Source: Xylaria sp. FL1777
Taxonomy: Eukaryota; Ascomycota; Sordariomycetes; Xylariales; Xylariaceae
Length of the DNA stretch: 64,000 nucleotides
NCBI GenBank assembly: GCA_022578965.1
Contig: MU400586.1
Location: 124,001-188,000 of the forward strand
Reading direction: 5' to 3'
Position 1 is the stretch's first letter. The number at the start of each line of letters is the position of its first letter. A program made the position numbers and the translations under genes. The notes beneath the pieces were generated by a model. It saw nothing but the letters and a program-made list of their open reading frames with translations. It did no database searches and was not told where the DNA came from. Shown in pieces: positions 1 to 12,400 of the stretch.

Positions 1-1
1 C

Positions 2-271
2 AAACGCTCGCATGTCCAATGTACCATATGCAAGTGGTATGAGGAATTTCCGGGGAGCACTAGCATAGGGCGATGGGCACCCTACGGGCAGATCAGAGCG
101 GAATGGGACAAACTCCCCGCGACTAATGGATACTACACTTTCTACAGCACCGCCATGGCTCACCCCATCTCTCCCGCTGTGGACCATTACTACGACCTGG
201 AGTTCTTCGTAGGGAAGCACACCAGTAGCTGCCCCCAGGCATGGTTCCAGACCTGCACTTTTCAAGTCTAA
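2..271 (+). CDS. 3' end of an unidentified gene (partial)
   Basis: An open frame enters from the left edge at base 2 and runs about 89 codons to a TAA at 269-271. The fragment is rich in Trp, Tyr, Phe and Cys; its last ten codons contain Cys-x(6)-Trp-Phe-Gln-Thr-Cys, which would fit a disulphide-bonded secreted protein. The codons look like those of the supported genes, and the sequence after the stop turns AT-rich and non-coding. The start and any upstream exons lie outside the window. I do not recognise the family. A chance open frame is possible but less likely, given the length without a stop and the aromatic/Cys content. Confidence 0.45.
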   Translation, partial: KRSHVQCTICKWYEEFPGSTSIGRWAPYGQIRAEWDKLPATNGYYTFYSTAMAHPISPAVDHYYDLEFFVGKHTSSCPQAWFQTCTFQV

Positions 272-1986
272 GCGAATGTATGCACTTCATTACTCAACTG
301 TCTAGTGGCCTACTAATGTACTTATAGACTCCTGGCTGTTGGAGATATGGCTCTGGAGGTTAGAGATAGCCCGAGTCACAAGAGGGCGGATATTAGGGCG
401 AAAAATAAAAAAAAGGCGTGACGGGCGGTAACTTTGGCACTTATTCATTTTGGCATAGGGCCCACGACGATAGCGAAATATGTCTTCCTATAAAGCCGCG
501 CGAATATTTTTCATCTTTCATTTTTCCATTTGCCGGGCATCGGTCCCCTTGCTCGGGTTTAGGTAGTATCGGTGTTCTTGACCCGGTCTGCGTCTACGGG
601 CCCCCGTATTCGTTTACTTCCACAACGGGGACTGATCGCTAGTCGCATGTCGTACATGTAGGAAAGACGAGGTGGTAACCGGCTCTCCGTCTCACACACC
701 AATTACGAGGCGCCGTTAACGACAATTTGCGAGTCCCCCCTTGCTTTCGTTACCGATGTGAAACGATTTAGCTCGTGTGACGAAAGCTTTTTGACGTAGT
801 GTGGGGGTCCAGAATTAATCCAGATACTGATTAGCCTGCCAGTTTCAGCCAACGACGGAATGTCGGCCGATGTGATAGACAGTGTAGCTTAGATTTTCGT
901 TGGTTGTACAAGAAGATTGCACGGGCACTGCGGTGGTACAGGGGAGATTCGATCCATTCCTTGCTACCTGGGTAGGAGAGGCCGTCGTCGGTTAGGCTTT
1001 GGATCAAAGGATCGTGATACATTGACATTCGTGTTGAGAAAATCATTTTACTGAATCTCGTTACCCGTACGGACTACTACATGCAAGAGCGGCAACAAGC
1101 GGCTATTAATGAGCTCCTGCGAAAGCTGAGTCCATATTAGCTAGTGATCCAATTATTTTGTCTGTTTCTGCGTCAAGTGGGAAGACATTAGTGCGTAGCT
1201 TGTCTATTGTGATTATACTGACTTCTAGAACTAAAACTCTTCAGCCACAGCCGGCAGCGTGTTATATAACATTTTAAAGGTTAAATTAAATATAGTTGTG
1301 ACTTTAAAAATTAAAGAAGCTAATTATACAAAGTAAATATTTTATTACATTTGTATAAGTGTTTGTATCCCTCCGTATTAGTTCCACCTTCTGTTGATAC
1401 TCGTCTTTCTAAGGCTGTGCTTTGAAGTCTTCCTTTCCCATTCCACCAGACATTCTCTTTCGCATCCAAGCTACCATATCGTTTGTTAAAAATATCATCA
1501 AAGCGCCATTTATGTTCTAACGATATATCCGCCCCTTCGACCCATTTTCAGCCTATCGAGCGCGGTCTTTCAGTTATGGATATTTTCTAGTTCTAGAAAC
1601 TAGTTTTACATATTGTGTTGAGTCTAAACAACTAAGAGTGAGAAATTAACTAAGGGACCTAGGATGCAGCAGTCCTTGAATGTGTAGACTGTTTCTATTG
1701 CTTTGTTCAAAGTAGAGATAAGCACTTGAGCGTCAAAACTACGGCATTGTTCAATATAAATCAATAGCTTAACAATACCTTTGTAGTTTAACACCGCTTA
1801 AACCCTGGGAAATCGAGCGAAACAGCCTGTTTTGTCTAACTGTATATATATAGAAAGACACTAACCAGGAGGTTTGTGCGTATTATTTTTGCAGAGATCA
1901 ACTCATAAGTCTATTCTAAGATTCCGACAGAAACACACATACTCCAACAAGACCCAAGCTCCAGTGCACACATCATTAATATCAAA
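272..1986. other. intergenic, AT-rich
   Basis: No convincing gene. Short open frames at 418-642 and 831-1046 (minus) have no family resemblance or good start context. Composition becomes strongly AT-rich from about 1260 to 1980. A TATA-like run lies at 1843-1852, upstream of the SprT-like gene. Confidence 0.6.
1843..1852 (+). promoter_or_regulatory. TATA-like element of the SprT-like gene
   Basis: TATATATATA run about 135 bases before the ATG at 1987, with an A-rich leader just before the start. Position fits a fungal core promoter; no other support. Confidence 0.35.
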
Positions 1987-2871
1987 ATGTCACGCTCGCA
2001 CGAAGTTCAGGCTTTATACAAGATTGCAGACAATATAAACTCACGCTCGGCCCCGAGAATAAGTATCTCGCACGATGCAAAGTCGCTGTTCAAATTAATT
2101 AAGAAGTCGTCATTAGCAGTTCGGAACCCACATTCGAATGAGAGAAGGATGCTCGTAGATTGTTACCGCAGGTGTCAGGATCTTGGTGTCGACCCTATAT
2201 TGAATAGGGACCTGATTTGTGACGGAATTTACGAGTTCATGATACGCATTGACGACTTATTCTTCTTCAGTACCCTGACAAGAGAAGTGAGCGGTTCAAA
2301 GGGGCGGCGGGATCTTGTAAACCTCAGAATCTCAAAAACTCCTAACTCTAAATTATATGGCCAATTTGACCATGACTCTCGCCGTATAAAGATATGGTTG
2401 GGTGGATATGACGAAGCCGGTAGATACGAGCCATTTCCAATAGAACGAGTGTTGTTCACCGTGGCCCACGAGATGACGCATGGCTTCCTATTTTGCTTCA
2501 GCGATCAAAGCCACCCGAGACATGATGAGTGGGTTGAGGAAGATCAAGGGCACGGGAAAATGTTCTGTGAAATTATAGACTTTATCGGGGAGATTATAAC
2601 CGAATTTACTAACTCACCACTATGGCAAAGAGAACGTATTATTGGGCACTGCGGCCCTCCCGAACTCACTCCCGAACTCATTCTCGACCCCCCTCCCTTT
2701 CCTGGCTATTCGGGGGGTCTCGGTCACACCACCTGGGCCCCTTCTAGATCCCGTCATCGGGGTCCTCCTATATTTTCGCCTTACGGTCCTCTCGACTATC
2801 CCCCTATCCCTCCTCCGGAATTTTATCCTGGAGATCATCTTGGATTCTCTCCTTACGGCGCCCCCTTCTAA
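1987..2871 (+). CDS. SprT-like zinc metalloprotease with Pro/Tyr-rich tail
   Basis: Single-exon protein of 294 residues. Residues 161-165 read HEMTH, the HExxH zinc and catalytic motif, followed by a Gly-His-Gly at 188-190 that would give the third zinc ligand, as in SprT/Spartan-like metalloproteases. These enzymes cleave proteins, in the best-studied cases proteins crosslinked to DNA. Residues 1-100 are basic and mostly helical in character; the catalytic core is about 105-205. The tail from about 224 is very rich in Pro, Gly and Tyr, with two Phe-Ser-Pro-Tyr-Gly copies, and looks disordered. There is no signal peptide or membrane segment, so a cytosolic or nuclear place is expected. I see no PCNA-binding (PIP) box or Cys-rich zinc ribbon, unlike Spartan. 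The ATG at 1987 has an A-rich leader (tcaaaATG). The family call rests on the two motifs; the in vivo substrate is unknown. Confidence 0.72.
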   Translation: MSRSHEVQALYKIADNINSRSAPRISISHDAKSLFKLIKKSSLAVRNPHSNERRMLVDCYRRCQDLGVDPILNRDLICDGIYEFMIRIDDLFFFSTLTREVSGSKGRRDLVNLRISKTPNSKLYGQFDHDSRRIKIWLGGYDEAGRYEPFPIERVLFTVAHEMTHGFLFCFSDQSHPRHDEWVEEDQGHGKMFCEIIDFIGEIITEFTNSPLWQRERIIGHCGPPELTPELILDPPPFPGYSGGLGHTTWAPSRSRHRGPPIFSPYGPLDYPPIPPPEFYPGDHLGFSPYGAPF

Positions 2872-3706
2872 TGACGATTGAACTTGAATCTCATAGCTTG
2901 TTAAATCAAATGATACTTTGTTGATTTTATTATCATTCATAATTTCTCATAGCAATTTAAACAAACAGTATAAATATTCATAGTCTTAAAAAGTGCATTT
3001 AAACCGAGAGATGTCTAACTTTCCCTTTCAAAACGAAGATAAAGCCACTTACATATATTAATTTTACTGTTCATCGTAAATTTTACTACTCACCTGAGCT
3101 CTCCCAGCTGAATCGGTATAGACATTTCATGTTTAGGACTTAAGCTTGGTGAGAAATACATCGTATCCTAATAGGCGATTTACGGGATAGCAATGAGCCT
3201 TCTAACTCAGCTTTGCTCTCCTTAAGGTATTGCTTCACCTCTGTGAATCTCTTTTGTTATTTTCGTCGCCGGGACTATACTGCCGACAATGTCGCAAAGC
3301 TTTAGGTCAGTTAGCTTATATAGATTCCTCCATACGGGCCCATCTCTAAGTTTCTAACAACTGTAGGACAAGCCGGCTTAGTGAGTCGAAGGCTTGACTT
3401 ATACTAGATCTAAAGTTGAGGTCACTATGTGTGATGTCTTATTGAAGAAACAGATATTGCCATTTTCTCTTTCTTTAACTATAATGATGCCCGGTCACTT
3501 GCGAATGAGGCTATATACGTTAGCAAGTACTAAGCGAAACATGGGAGCAAGAACAAGCTAGCAAATCTAACATCCACAACACAAAGGCCTATCATTGAAT
3601 ACTAGTTAAGTCACTTAAACTCCTGATAATTAATGGATGTTAATCCAGCTAAGAACTAAGTGGATCAATCAATCAATTCAACTGTCAAGGTCTAGTCGAA
3701 TTATTT
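2872..3706. other. intergenic, AT-rich
   Basis: Region between the 3' ends of the SprT-like and terpenoid-synthase-like genes. Dense stops in all frames, many TpA steps, no gene or RNA seen. It may hold a RIP-mutated relic, but nothing recognisable remains. Confidence 0.5.
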
Positions 3707-5814
3707 CTAGTCACCTCTGTTATCCGTAGAGTCTGAATGTGAGTCATCGACCCCAAATGTCATAATGATGGCATCAATGGTATGATATGCAATGTAAGGC
3801 ATACCCATACTCAGTATCCCATATGCGACTGCAAACTTATACGTATCTTCAGAAATCTCTCCACGCCGGGCCAAGATCTCGCCGGCCTCACCTAGCAGCA
3901 TATCTGACTTGTGGTCGAACTCACGGCCCCACCCGGGCTTCTTCGTATCATCAAGCAATTTTGCATGCCAGAGGTTGTGAAGATTACGTATGACAGGTGC
4001 CAAGTCCTCACTGACTCCAAGGGGTTGTTTCTTAGCCAATTGTGCAGAACCATCTTCCACCAGATCATACCACAGGGAAAAGAAACCATTGGCAGGAGAC
4101 GGAGGTAGCTGAGCACCCGTTGCAGCCCTCTTGATGCCGCAGATAAGTGGTTCAGCAATAGCTGCGTCGGTTACCTGGGATTTAGCCGTATGGTAAATTT
4201 TCCAAGTCCTAAGGGTATCTGATCAGTTCCTAATCTGATGTCTCTGGGGGTGAAGGTTATTGGTCGCTGGGTAACCAAAATGTGTATCAATTTGTACAGG
4301 AAAACGTACCATGCCCAAAACTGCGGATAGCGACTAATATATCGCTCAAGAGTCTCAAATATACGTCGATGGCGAGCCCTGCAAAAGCTATACCCTGTTG
4401 AAGTGGAAGACACTCGTCCATCTTCGCGGTTAAGCATTCGTGCTCTATAGTGGCCTCTGAAGACCTCACAAAGCATAGACGACAAAACAACAGATGTAAT
4501 ATCTATTGCTTGGTCAATTCTACTGCAACGAGGATACAGGAGGCGAAGTAGATTCCGTGTCTCCCCTGTGAGGACGTCAGTATGAAGGTCCATAACATCA
4601 TTTATTACGGCAGCACCGATACACGAGTCCGTGCCTTCGTCATCAAACCATGTGGCGCCATCCCAAGACATATAAGGAGATGAAGCGCCATCGAAAGCAC
4701 GGGCTGCAATGACGAGATCATAATCGAGTCCATGTTCAATATGCGTCTCCTTTGGGGCTTTGAAGGACCTTGCATTCTCGCAGCCGTTTATACTATGGAG
4801 GTATGCTAAGGCAACTCTCCAGAAGCAACGGTTTGTCCCAGAATCTTCGTCAAGAGTCGGTACGGACGACCGTGCCAGAGCCTCGAATGCAACTAGACGA
4901 TCGTTGAACTTGTTCTGGCCCTTCATCTGTGGAACATCATTTCAATCAGCAAGGTTTGCTACTTTTAGATATGAAAGAAGGCGCTTATCTAAGAGTTTAG
5001 GATTCTATGTGAGACACAGCCTTGGAAGTGAACAGATGTGGTGGGAGAGGAGAGTGAGTGCATACCCAGTCTGCACTAGTTAGAGCCGCATATACGTAGT
5101 CTTCCTTATGAGAAGTCGGCTCAAAAGTGAAAGCTTGGCACAATAATAAATAGAACGAAGACAGTGCGATGATCGGCGGATCACATTCGAGTCCAGTAAG
5201 TAATCTGCCCCAAGATACCAAGTGGTCATCTCTACCGGCTCTTGAGGAATGAAATTGGAGTGACAAATTCACCGGATCCTCAGTATTGTTTGCTGCCAGA
5301 ATAATGGCAGCATTAATCTCAAGAGTGTTCTGATAAATCATCTCCATCATATCGAGATCATGTAACCCGGTGCTCGATTCTCTCTCTCTGTCGAAAAAAG
5401 CATGTAGCTTAGAGGCAAAGGGTTGAACGAGCTCAAAAACCTCGACAGTCGGCCGATAACCTTTCAGAGCTTTCTCGACCCATGGAGCAATCTTTGTGGT
5501 CAAAGCGTAAGTTCCGATGTGACGACCTTTAGTTGGTTGAGGAGAAGGAGAGCTCAATTCACTCTTTAGCCATACGCGCTGCGCACACAGGTGAGAAGTT
5601 AACTTCTCGGAATTGAGGCCAATCGGCATATTGTCGTCTTCGCATTGCTCGTGACTCCGCAAATTAACTTCTAGGCCACTTTGTTTCAGAGCAGCCTATC
5701 TACTGTCAGAAGAATTCTAGAAATGGAGGGGAATAGGGCGCCATTATCTCTCACCATTGCAGCACCCGTATACCTCATCTTGCGTGTGTCAATAACGAAC
5801 TCATTGAGGGCCAT
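3707..5814 (-). CDS. terpenoid-synthase-like protein (non-canonical, four exons)
   Basis: Four exons on the minus strand: 5814-5755, 5695-5066, 4926-4175 and 4127-3707, giving 620 residues. Introns of 59 and 139 bases have clear ends; the third (47 bases, 4174-4128) is short and its acceptor is less certain. The start ATG at 5814 is chosen because the first exon splices in frame to a coding stretch upstream of the internal Met at 5629. Residues 339-352 read Asn-Asp-x-x-Asp-x3-Asp-x4-Glu, resembling the NSE/DTE magnesium-binding motif of class I terpene synthases; just before it is an acidic aromatic stretch (318-330, Trp-Asp-Gly-Ala-Thr-Trp-Phe-Asp-Asp). The rest looks all-helical. There is no classical DDxxD near the N-terminus, so it is not an ordinary fungal sesquiterpene cyclase. 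Divergent fungal terpene synthases such as AsR6 or BcABA3 are possible relatives by analogy only; I cannot confirm homology. No signal peptide; cytosolic expected. A different all-helical family is possible. Confidence 0.6.
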
Positions 5815-8297
5815 GATGGATTCTGTAAACTACTAGCTGTGGTATGATAGCGGCGTCAGCTTAGTTTCGATCAACCAAGCCCAATGAATTACCTACTCGA
5901 CATTCAGGGTGCTCGTTCGCTATTTATGCTTAGCTCACTTATTCATAATGGTGCTGGCAATATATACACCAACTACCAGTATGCAATAGCATATTCCTTA
6001 TCCACTCCACAATAATTACGACAACCTTAGTATCTTACTTGGTGGCTTGACCATGGCGCAACTAATAGTCAATGCTTGGTGATCAACTTGCTCCTGCGTG
6101 TAACATCTAAATACATGTATATCAGTGCTGCGAGAACATGGCAGGCAGGTAAGAATGAGATAGATTAAAATGCATCAAAACTTCGAAGATGACGAAACCT
6201 AGAGTAAAATCTGACTGCATTATTATGCGTAAGATACCACGCAGGTTAATGTCTTACCTCTTGTCAGTAAAAGCTATAACTATGCAGTTGCGTAACAATA
6301 CCATGCAGACAAGTCATGACGTGTCTACGTATGGTTGGCCCCAAAACTGAATAGTGTGTAGTCTTCTATCTATGATCTTCCGGCCCAAAGATAATCATTG
6401 CTAGTATGTATGGTCTGGGAACTAGTCGTTTTCATCACATTATTGTGGACAATATTGTCTATATTAGATAGTCACTCTATAACTGCAACTATAACATAGG
6501 ATAAAACGATGGCCCGGGAGAACATCCTCTAGCTACAAAAAATCTTCTAAAGTTCCACAAGCTTTTCGACCTCGCATGGGATCTTAGCTTAGCGTGATAG
6601 CCCATATGTCTCAGTTTGGATTATCTTTAACGTCAGAATTTGCCACTTCGATAGTGAGATTTTCAGACGATGATTCGTTCTAATGTCTCATTTTGAGACA
6701 AAAACTGAATGGCTGAGTAAAATATCGCAATCTCTTGCAAGTTAGAGTGCTAGGTAGTCTTATATACTCTATTAGGTGTTGGCGCTTGAGGCTTATAATA
6801 CTAGCGCACTCTGGTTCGACAAGAAAAACTACTCATAACTGTTTAACTGCGACCACCTAACACGTAATGATAATATAATAGACAACTATAGCAAAAAGAG
6901 GATGCAACATACATTTTCAACGAATGTTACAATAGGATTGAACTTGCCAGTTCCCTACTGAATTTACATTTGCTGCTGCAGAAAGGGCATGTAATATAAC
7001 CAACCAAGATGCTGGAAAATGCCACATACCACAGTATATAAACTTGATAGAACGGAGAACTTGGCAACTCTAACTGAAACCCTACAAAGAGCGTATGCGA
7101 GTAAGTGAGCACTTTCCGGTCGTTGCCGGTTGATACTCGCCGTGCTTCGTGGCCACTTGAGCATTGTACTGCTCAGTTCTAAAACTGATTCTAGGGCACG
7201 CATCGCGAGCACGATGCGCCTCACCCAAGTGACTATAATTGACGAAAGGGATCTTGGCAATTTGTTGATGCATGATCCTAGTGCTTATCACTTGTCGATT
7301 CAGCCACTTACTTAGTCTGTTGTAGTTTCGGACTGTAACGCATTACTTTAGGTCTACATAGGGGCTCGTTATTTTATCTTGATTCCCCCTCTTAAACCGG
7401 TCTTTCAGAAAGACGCTTGTAGAATTTCTTAACAATGTAACCTTCCATAGCACCAAAAGCACAGCAAATGATATAGCGCATAGTCATAATCAAGACCGGA
7501 AAATGCCAGCAGGCAAATATGAGCCTCATCAAGTCTATATCCTAGAGGGCGCAAACGACAACGTGTTAGAGCAGGTTTCTTCGAATGGGCAAATAATCTG
7601 CCTGATGGCCACTGTTACAGCGACAAGTTGTACTGCAGAAGAAGAGGGATCTGCGATGGGTATTTGGTCTTTCTTAGTGACGACTCTAGCGCGGCCACAT
7701 GGAGAAGGCAAGTTCTCTCATTCGTTCGTGTAGATAGTTTTCGTTCTTACTATGCATTAAACTCTTAGCTATACTGCGTACAACTTTGACAACTAAAGTG
7801 ACGCGAGCTTCTGCGGGGAAATAATGCGCAATACGACCGAAGCAAGGATTTCACCCCTTCATTCTTACCCCTGGAATTTTCCTACTGCGTACAGTAGATA
7901 CTTAGTCGCTGCGTAGTATAATAAGTAGTTTAATGCACAACGCACATGCATGACTTCTTGTAATTTATTGGCTGAAATATCTAAGCCGAGGTTTATTCCG
8001 AATGCAACATGAACAACCTGCCTATCTAGTACGGCGTCATTTACACGCTATAATACCTACGATACTGCGCATTGCCCGACTATAGCTGGCTCCCTGCCGC
8101 ACCCCCGGCCTTTGGGTAAGCGTCCTTCCTCAACAGGGAGGGTCGAACGGGGCACGGTCCGTCCCAAGCTTGCCGCCGGCGTGGGCGGTAATATCGGCAA
8201 TACCAGCAATGAGTGCTGGGCTTGGCAATAAAAGGGCCGGCATGGAGCGAACCCGCTCGTCTGGATAGGTGGTCCACGGACCACCACCATTACCAAC
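5815..8297. other. intergenic, mostly AT-rich, no supported gene
   Basis: No supported gene in 2.5 kb. Short frames at 6927-7315 overlap on both strands and start at non-ATG codons. A 76-codon ATG frame at 7503-7733 is the only one with a tolerable start, but it has no family resemblance. From about 8080 the composition turns GC-rich, which is the promoter region of the VPS62-like gene. Confidence 0.5.
8227..8234 (+). promoter_or_regulatory. TATA-like element of the VPS62-like gene
   Basis: AATAAAAG in a GC-rich context, about 65 bases before the ATG at 8298. Position is right for a core promoter. Confidence 0.35.
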
Positions 8298-9448
8298 ATG
8301 ATTTCCCTATGCCAGGTCCTTTTAGTCTGCACAGTCTTCGGCCTGGCGGCTACCGCCCCAGCCACGAGACTGCATCGGCGAGACACCCTGCCCGACTATG
8401 CCATCACCTTCGCGCCTTGGACATATCTGTACAGCGGCGAGTCTTACTTTCCCTCCGACATCACCACTCACCTCGCCAACGTCATCCCTGAGGTCAATTA
8501 TACTACAATTGGCGCCCGCGGCTCTGTTACCGTCAACAACCTCAACTCCTACAACAGTAGCGTCTACCTTACCGCTGCCGATACGCCCTCAAACAACCCG
8601 GCCTGGATCACCTCTACCTACGGGAAGCCAAATAGTAACGGGGTTAGCGCTGCTCCGGGCACCATCATTGCGGTCGAGAAGAACTCCACCACGACAGACG
8701 TCTTTTACTTCCACTTCTACTCGTACAATTACGGTGGAAAGTGAGTCTTACATGTCCTTCGCACTTATTTGGACTAACATCGAATCAGGGTGATCGGCAT
8801 TAATTTCGATGATCATGTTGGCGACTGGGAGCATGTTATGGTACAGTTCTACTCGAGTGCTTTACACGCCGCCCTTCCTGTGTCTGATGACTTTGGTAGA
8901 TCCGCTTTGTGAATGGCGCACCCTACGCCATCTACCTCTCAGAACACTCTGCAGGTTCTGCATACTACTGGGATGTCATGACCTTCAATGGCAAGCGGCC
9001 AATTACATACGTCGGCAACGGGGGGCATGCCAACTACGCCACGGCCGGTAGCCAGGAATACACCATAGCGCTGGGCCTCGTCGCTGACACAACAGACGCA
9101 GGGACGCCGTGGGACATGACGCAGAACTACAGAGGCTATTGGTACGACACAAATAGCGGTACATTCAGCGTTGCGGGAGGCTCCTCTATCGGTGGCCAGG
9201 AGGAGGCCAACGAGACAGCCGATTGGCTAACTTATGAAGGCGCTTGGGGAGACGAACAATATCCGAGCAGCTATTCCGGCCAATACTGCATATTTGGCGA
9301 GTGCCACTACACATCTGGACCGACAGGACCTGTGGCTAAGAACTTAGGCCGTACGACGGTGTGCCAAAATGATGACAGCTGCACCATATTTAATAACATC
9401 AATGACTTGACAACACAGTATAGGAAGAGAGACGGGCTTCCTGAGTAA
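8298..9448 (+). CDS. secreted VPS62-like (DUF946) protein
   Basis: Three exons: 8298-8740, 8789-8840 and 8900-9448, with introns of 48 and 59 bases; all phases agree and give 347 residues. The N-terminus (MISLCQVLLVCTVFGLAATA) is a clear signal peptide, followed by a Leu-His-Arg-Arg pair that may be a Kex2 site. The centre holds His-Val-Gly-Asp-Trp-Glu-His, the hallmark of the Vps62/DUF946 family, and further on Gly-Asn-Gly-Gly-His-Ala-Asn-Tyr, also typical. Several Asn-x-Ser/Thr sites fit secretion. Despite the family name, secreted fungal members have no proven vacuolar sorting role and the biochemical function is unknown. A beta-rich fold is expected. Neighbouring DNA is gene-free on both sides for more than 2 kb. 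The family call is good; the function is open. Confidence 0.85.
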
Positions 9449-12400
9449 CACCCCCCAAAGATAAATGACTAAAGTTGAACGAAGGGTCTCTCGGGTCATA
9501 CTTTTCTAGGAACCGGTAGTTTAGCAGAGCTGCCCTCAACTTTGTTGGTTATTTTGCATAGGGCCGCGGAACATCAGTTGACTATAAGGTTACTTATCTA
9601 GTCCGTACAATAGAAGAGAGGCGAAGCCTACACTTCTTAGTAGACATATCAGTGTGATTAATTGAGGAATTTTCTGATCAAAGAAAAAAAAATTATATAA
9701 TATAGATTTACTTACTAAAACTCTTAAGATAAGTTCATGTAAGTAGTTTGCTTAACTTTTTAAGCAATATATGAAAAAGGGGGAATGTGAGGAAAGGAAA
9801 TATGTATTTAGCCGTGCATAAGCGCAGTACAAAAATAAAGGGGCTTTAGTACGTAACGCCGTTCATGTCGGAGAGTCCGATTAAGGTGGACAAATATAGC
9901 TTATACAATGTGAATTCAAATTAAATCAAGCAAACAAGCAAGACAATTTGACAAGGCGGGTTCGTGCTTAGCGCCTAAAAGCAAGGGAGTCGTGTTAGAG
10001 GCTTTGGGCATTATTATTGTCAAACACCATACTCACACACCACACCTAACGGCCGACGGGCGCAAATATCAAATGGCCTAAAATATCCCAAGATCTATTA
10101 GTGATACGTTATAGGGTGCCCAGTACATTAAGCTTGATTTTGGGAATGATTCATTCAAATTAGGGTGTTTAGGTAAAGCTCGCGCTACAAAGCTGTCAAA
10201 TACTATGTGTAGTGTATACTAAACTTCGCACTTGTTATTAACCTTACGAAGAGTTGATTTATCCTTTAAGCTTTATTATATCTCTTGCTCCTTTTGCTCT
10301 TTTACGCTCCTAAGCAATGATTTATTGTCTTGACGACAGAAGCGGTACTACTCGAAAGCTACATTACCATCAATCTGTTTAATCATTCTTGAGCGCCGAT
10401 GATATCTCGATCTCAGGACATAATAGTATCCACTCCGATTGACGCCTTTTTCTTGGGTGAAACTGGGTACCTCCCACCAAGCACTGATATAGTGTTAGAA
10501 AACTAATTAAACTCCATGAGATGTTCAAATTAAGGGGATTTAGTACTCCTCATCTGTCACTTGTGTTACCCTTCCATCATAGTACTGATAATCACCAGTA
10601 GTACTGATAAAAATGCCCATAAGCACACCATTGGTAGATCTGGTGTAGATAACCGTCCTTTCGATCGGCTGTGACATCGTGATCAGATATAGGTGTAACT
10701 GTTACGCAATAAACAATATGATGGGAAAAGGGGTAATAAACTTTTAAGGAATCTTCTGTCTTGGTGGGGGACCGCAAATCCCAGAGCAACAGCAACGTGT
10801 CCGAGGGCAGGTTATTTATAGACCTCCTAAGCAGGAAGTGTTCCAGGGAGCTGGATGACCAGAGTAGCTGCTAAGGGATAAAAGTAAATGCTTAAAGGCT
10901 TAGTAATATTGACTCCCGAGTTTTTCTTCAGTGGTTTGAAGGGGAATCAGATCTTTATATAGTTAAATCTTGCACCATTTATAATAGTACCTTTTACTTA
11001 TATCGTGGTTGCGCAAAGTCTAGAAATACCCTAGTGATCTTTGCTAACAGACCAGAAAACATTTTCTCGTGTTCTAGAATTTGTCACATAACAAACTAAC
11101 GTAACAAGGGATACAAAAACGGCTACTTGCAACCAATCCAACCTAATTAAGTGAAACCTTGGACAAGACTAAGTTTTAACAGGCACTATCGGTTCTTATA
11201 AGAGCCGACATACAGTTAGAAAGATGTCTATCCCTGGGCTTTAGGTCTCACAGGAATAAGCAGTCGGATATATACTTACTCCATTGTCTAATCATGTACT
11301 AAAGCGGAGTGGATGGAGGTATAAGGCTAAAGTGGGTTACTGAGCCATCGTGTGACAATATAGAAGTTCTCCCTCTAAAATATAATACTTTCTTAGGAGT
11401 CGTTTAGATTATACACCTATGAAAAAATATCCTACGGTCTTTTAATAAGAGATCTATATTGTGTTTTACTTGATCCTGAATTTTCACAATTAAGATATCA
11501 TATATAGACTCTAGGAAATATGAGTTTGGCCTATCTCTTAGTGTATAGACCGAATGTGTACCCCTAATTGTAGCCCACTCATGTAGCGCACTTCAGTATT
11601 ACGTGCTGTTTAAATATGAGCGAATACCTTGCTGCTAGCAATAAATATGGCCTGTTCTGATTTGAAGAGATTTAATTAGGTGTGATATACTCGTGCACTC
11701 ATTTTTTATAGGCTGTCAAGCTACCATATGTCGGATCCTCTTTTGTTTGTACAATTGTCTCATGACCTGGCAAAATTTTCACTGTCCTAGCCACTAATGA
11801 GTGGTGAAATAGATACTCTATGAGTATTACTTTGAACCTATTGTATACTGAAGTTGAAACGAGGATACCTTAGGGACAGCGTAGTCCCGTATACAAGGAG
11901 GTGGGTAAATGAGACGATTAAGTAAAAGATAACTAAATAAGATAAATAAGATAAACTAGAATGATTGGTAGCTGACTAGAATTGAAGGGATCGTGAGAAC
12001 TACGAAGAAAAAGACCTTAAACCACCTAGGCTAGTATGACTAAACCCATACCACTACCTAGGGACTAATGTGACCCAGCCACTCACACCACTCTGCTTCA
12101 CTAGATGTTTGTGTCCCTAGATACCTGAAGTGACTTCTTGACTCTGTTCACTTTCAACAATCATGAAGTTGTCGAGCGGGAATTTTGACGTCCCATCTTA
12201 GTCCTCTTGAGTTATTATGCTGTACCGAAACTATCTAGGACAAGTATCAAAATTTACAACTCGTTTCAAATGTGATGTGGCAGAGCGTAGTGATCCTGAA
12301 CTAGTGTTCATTGATTTAGATCTGCCTTTGATTCTCGAGAACATGATCTTTTGCTTAAGGACAGGGTCTTTGTTTAGAACAATCTCCATGCTCAGGACAC

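Noticed and set aside
7503..7733. 76-codon ATG frame in the AT-rich gap
   Set aside because: Acceptable start but no family resemblance, no TATA box seen and no splice partner; too weak to list as a gene.
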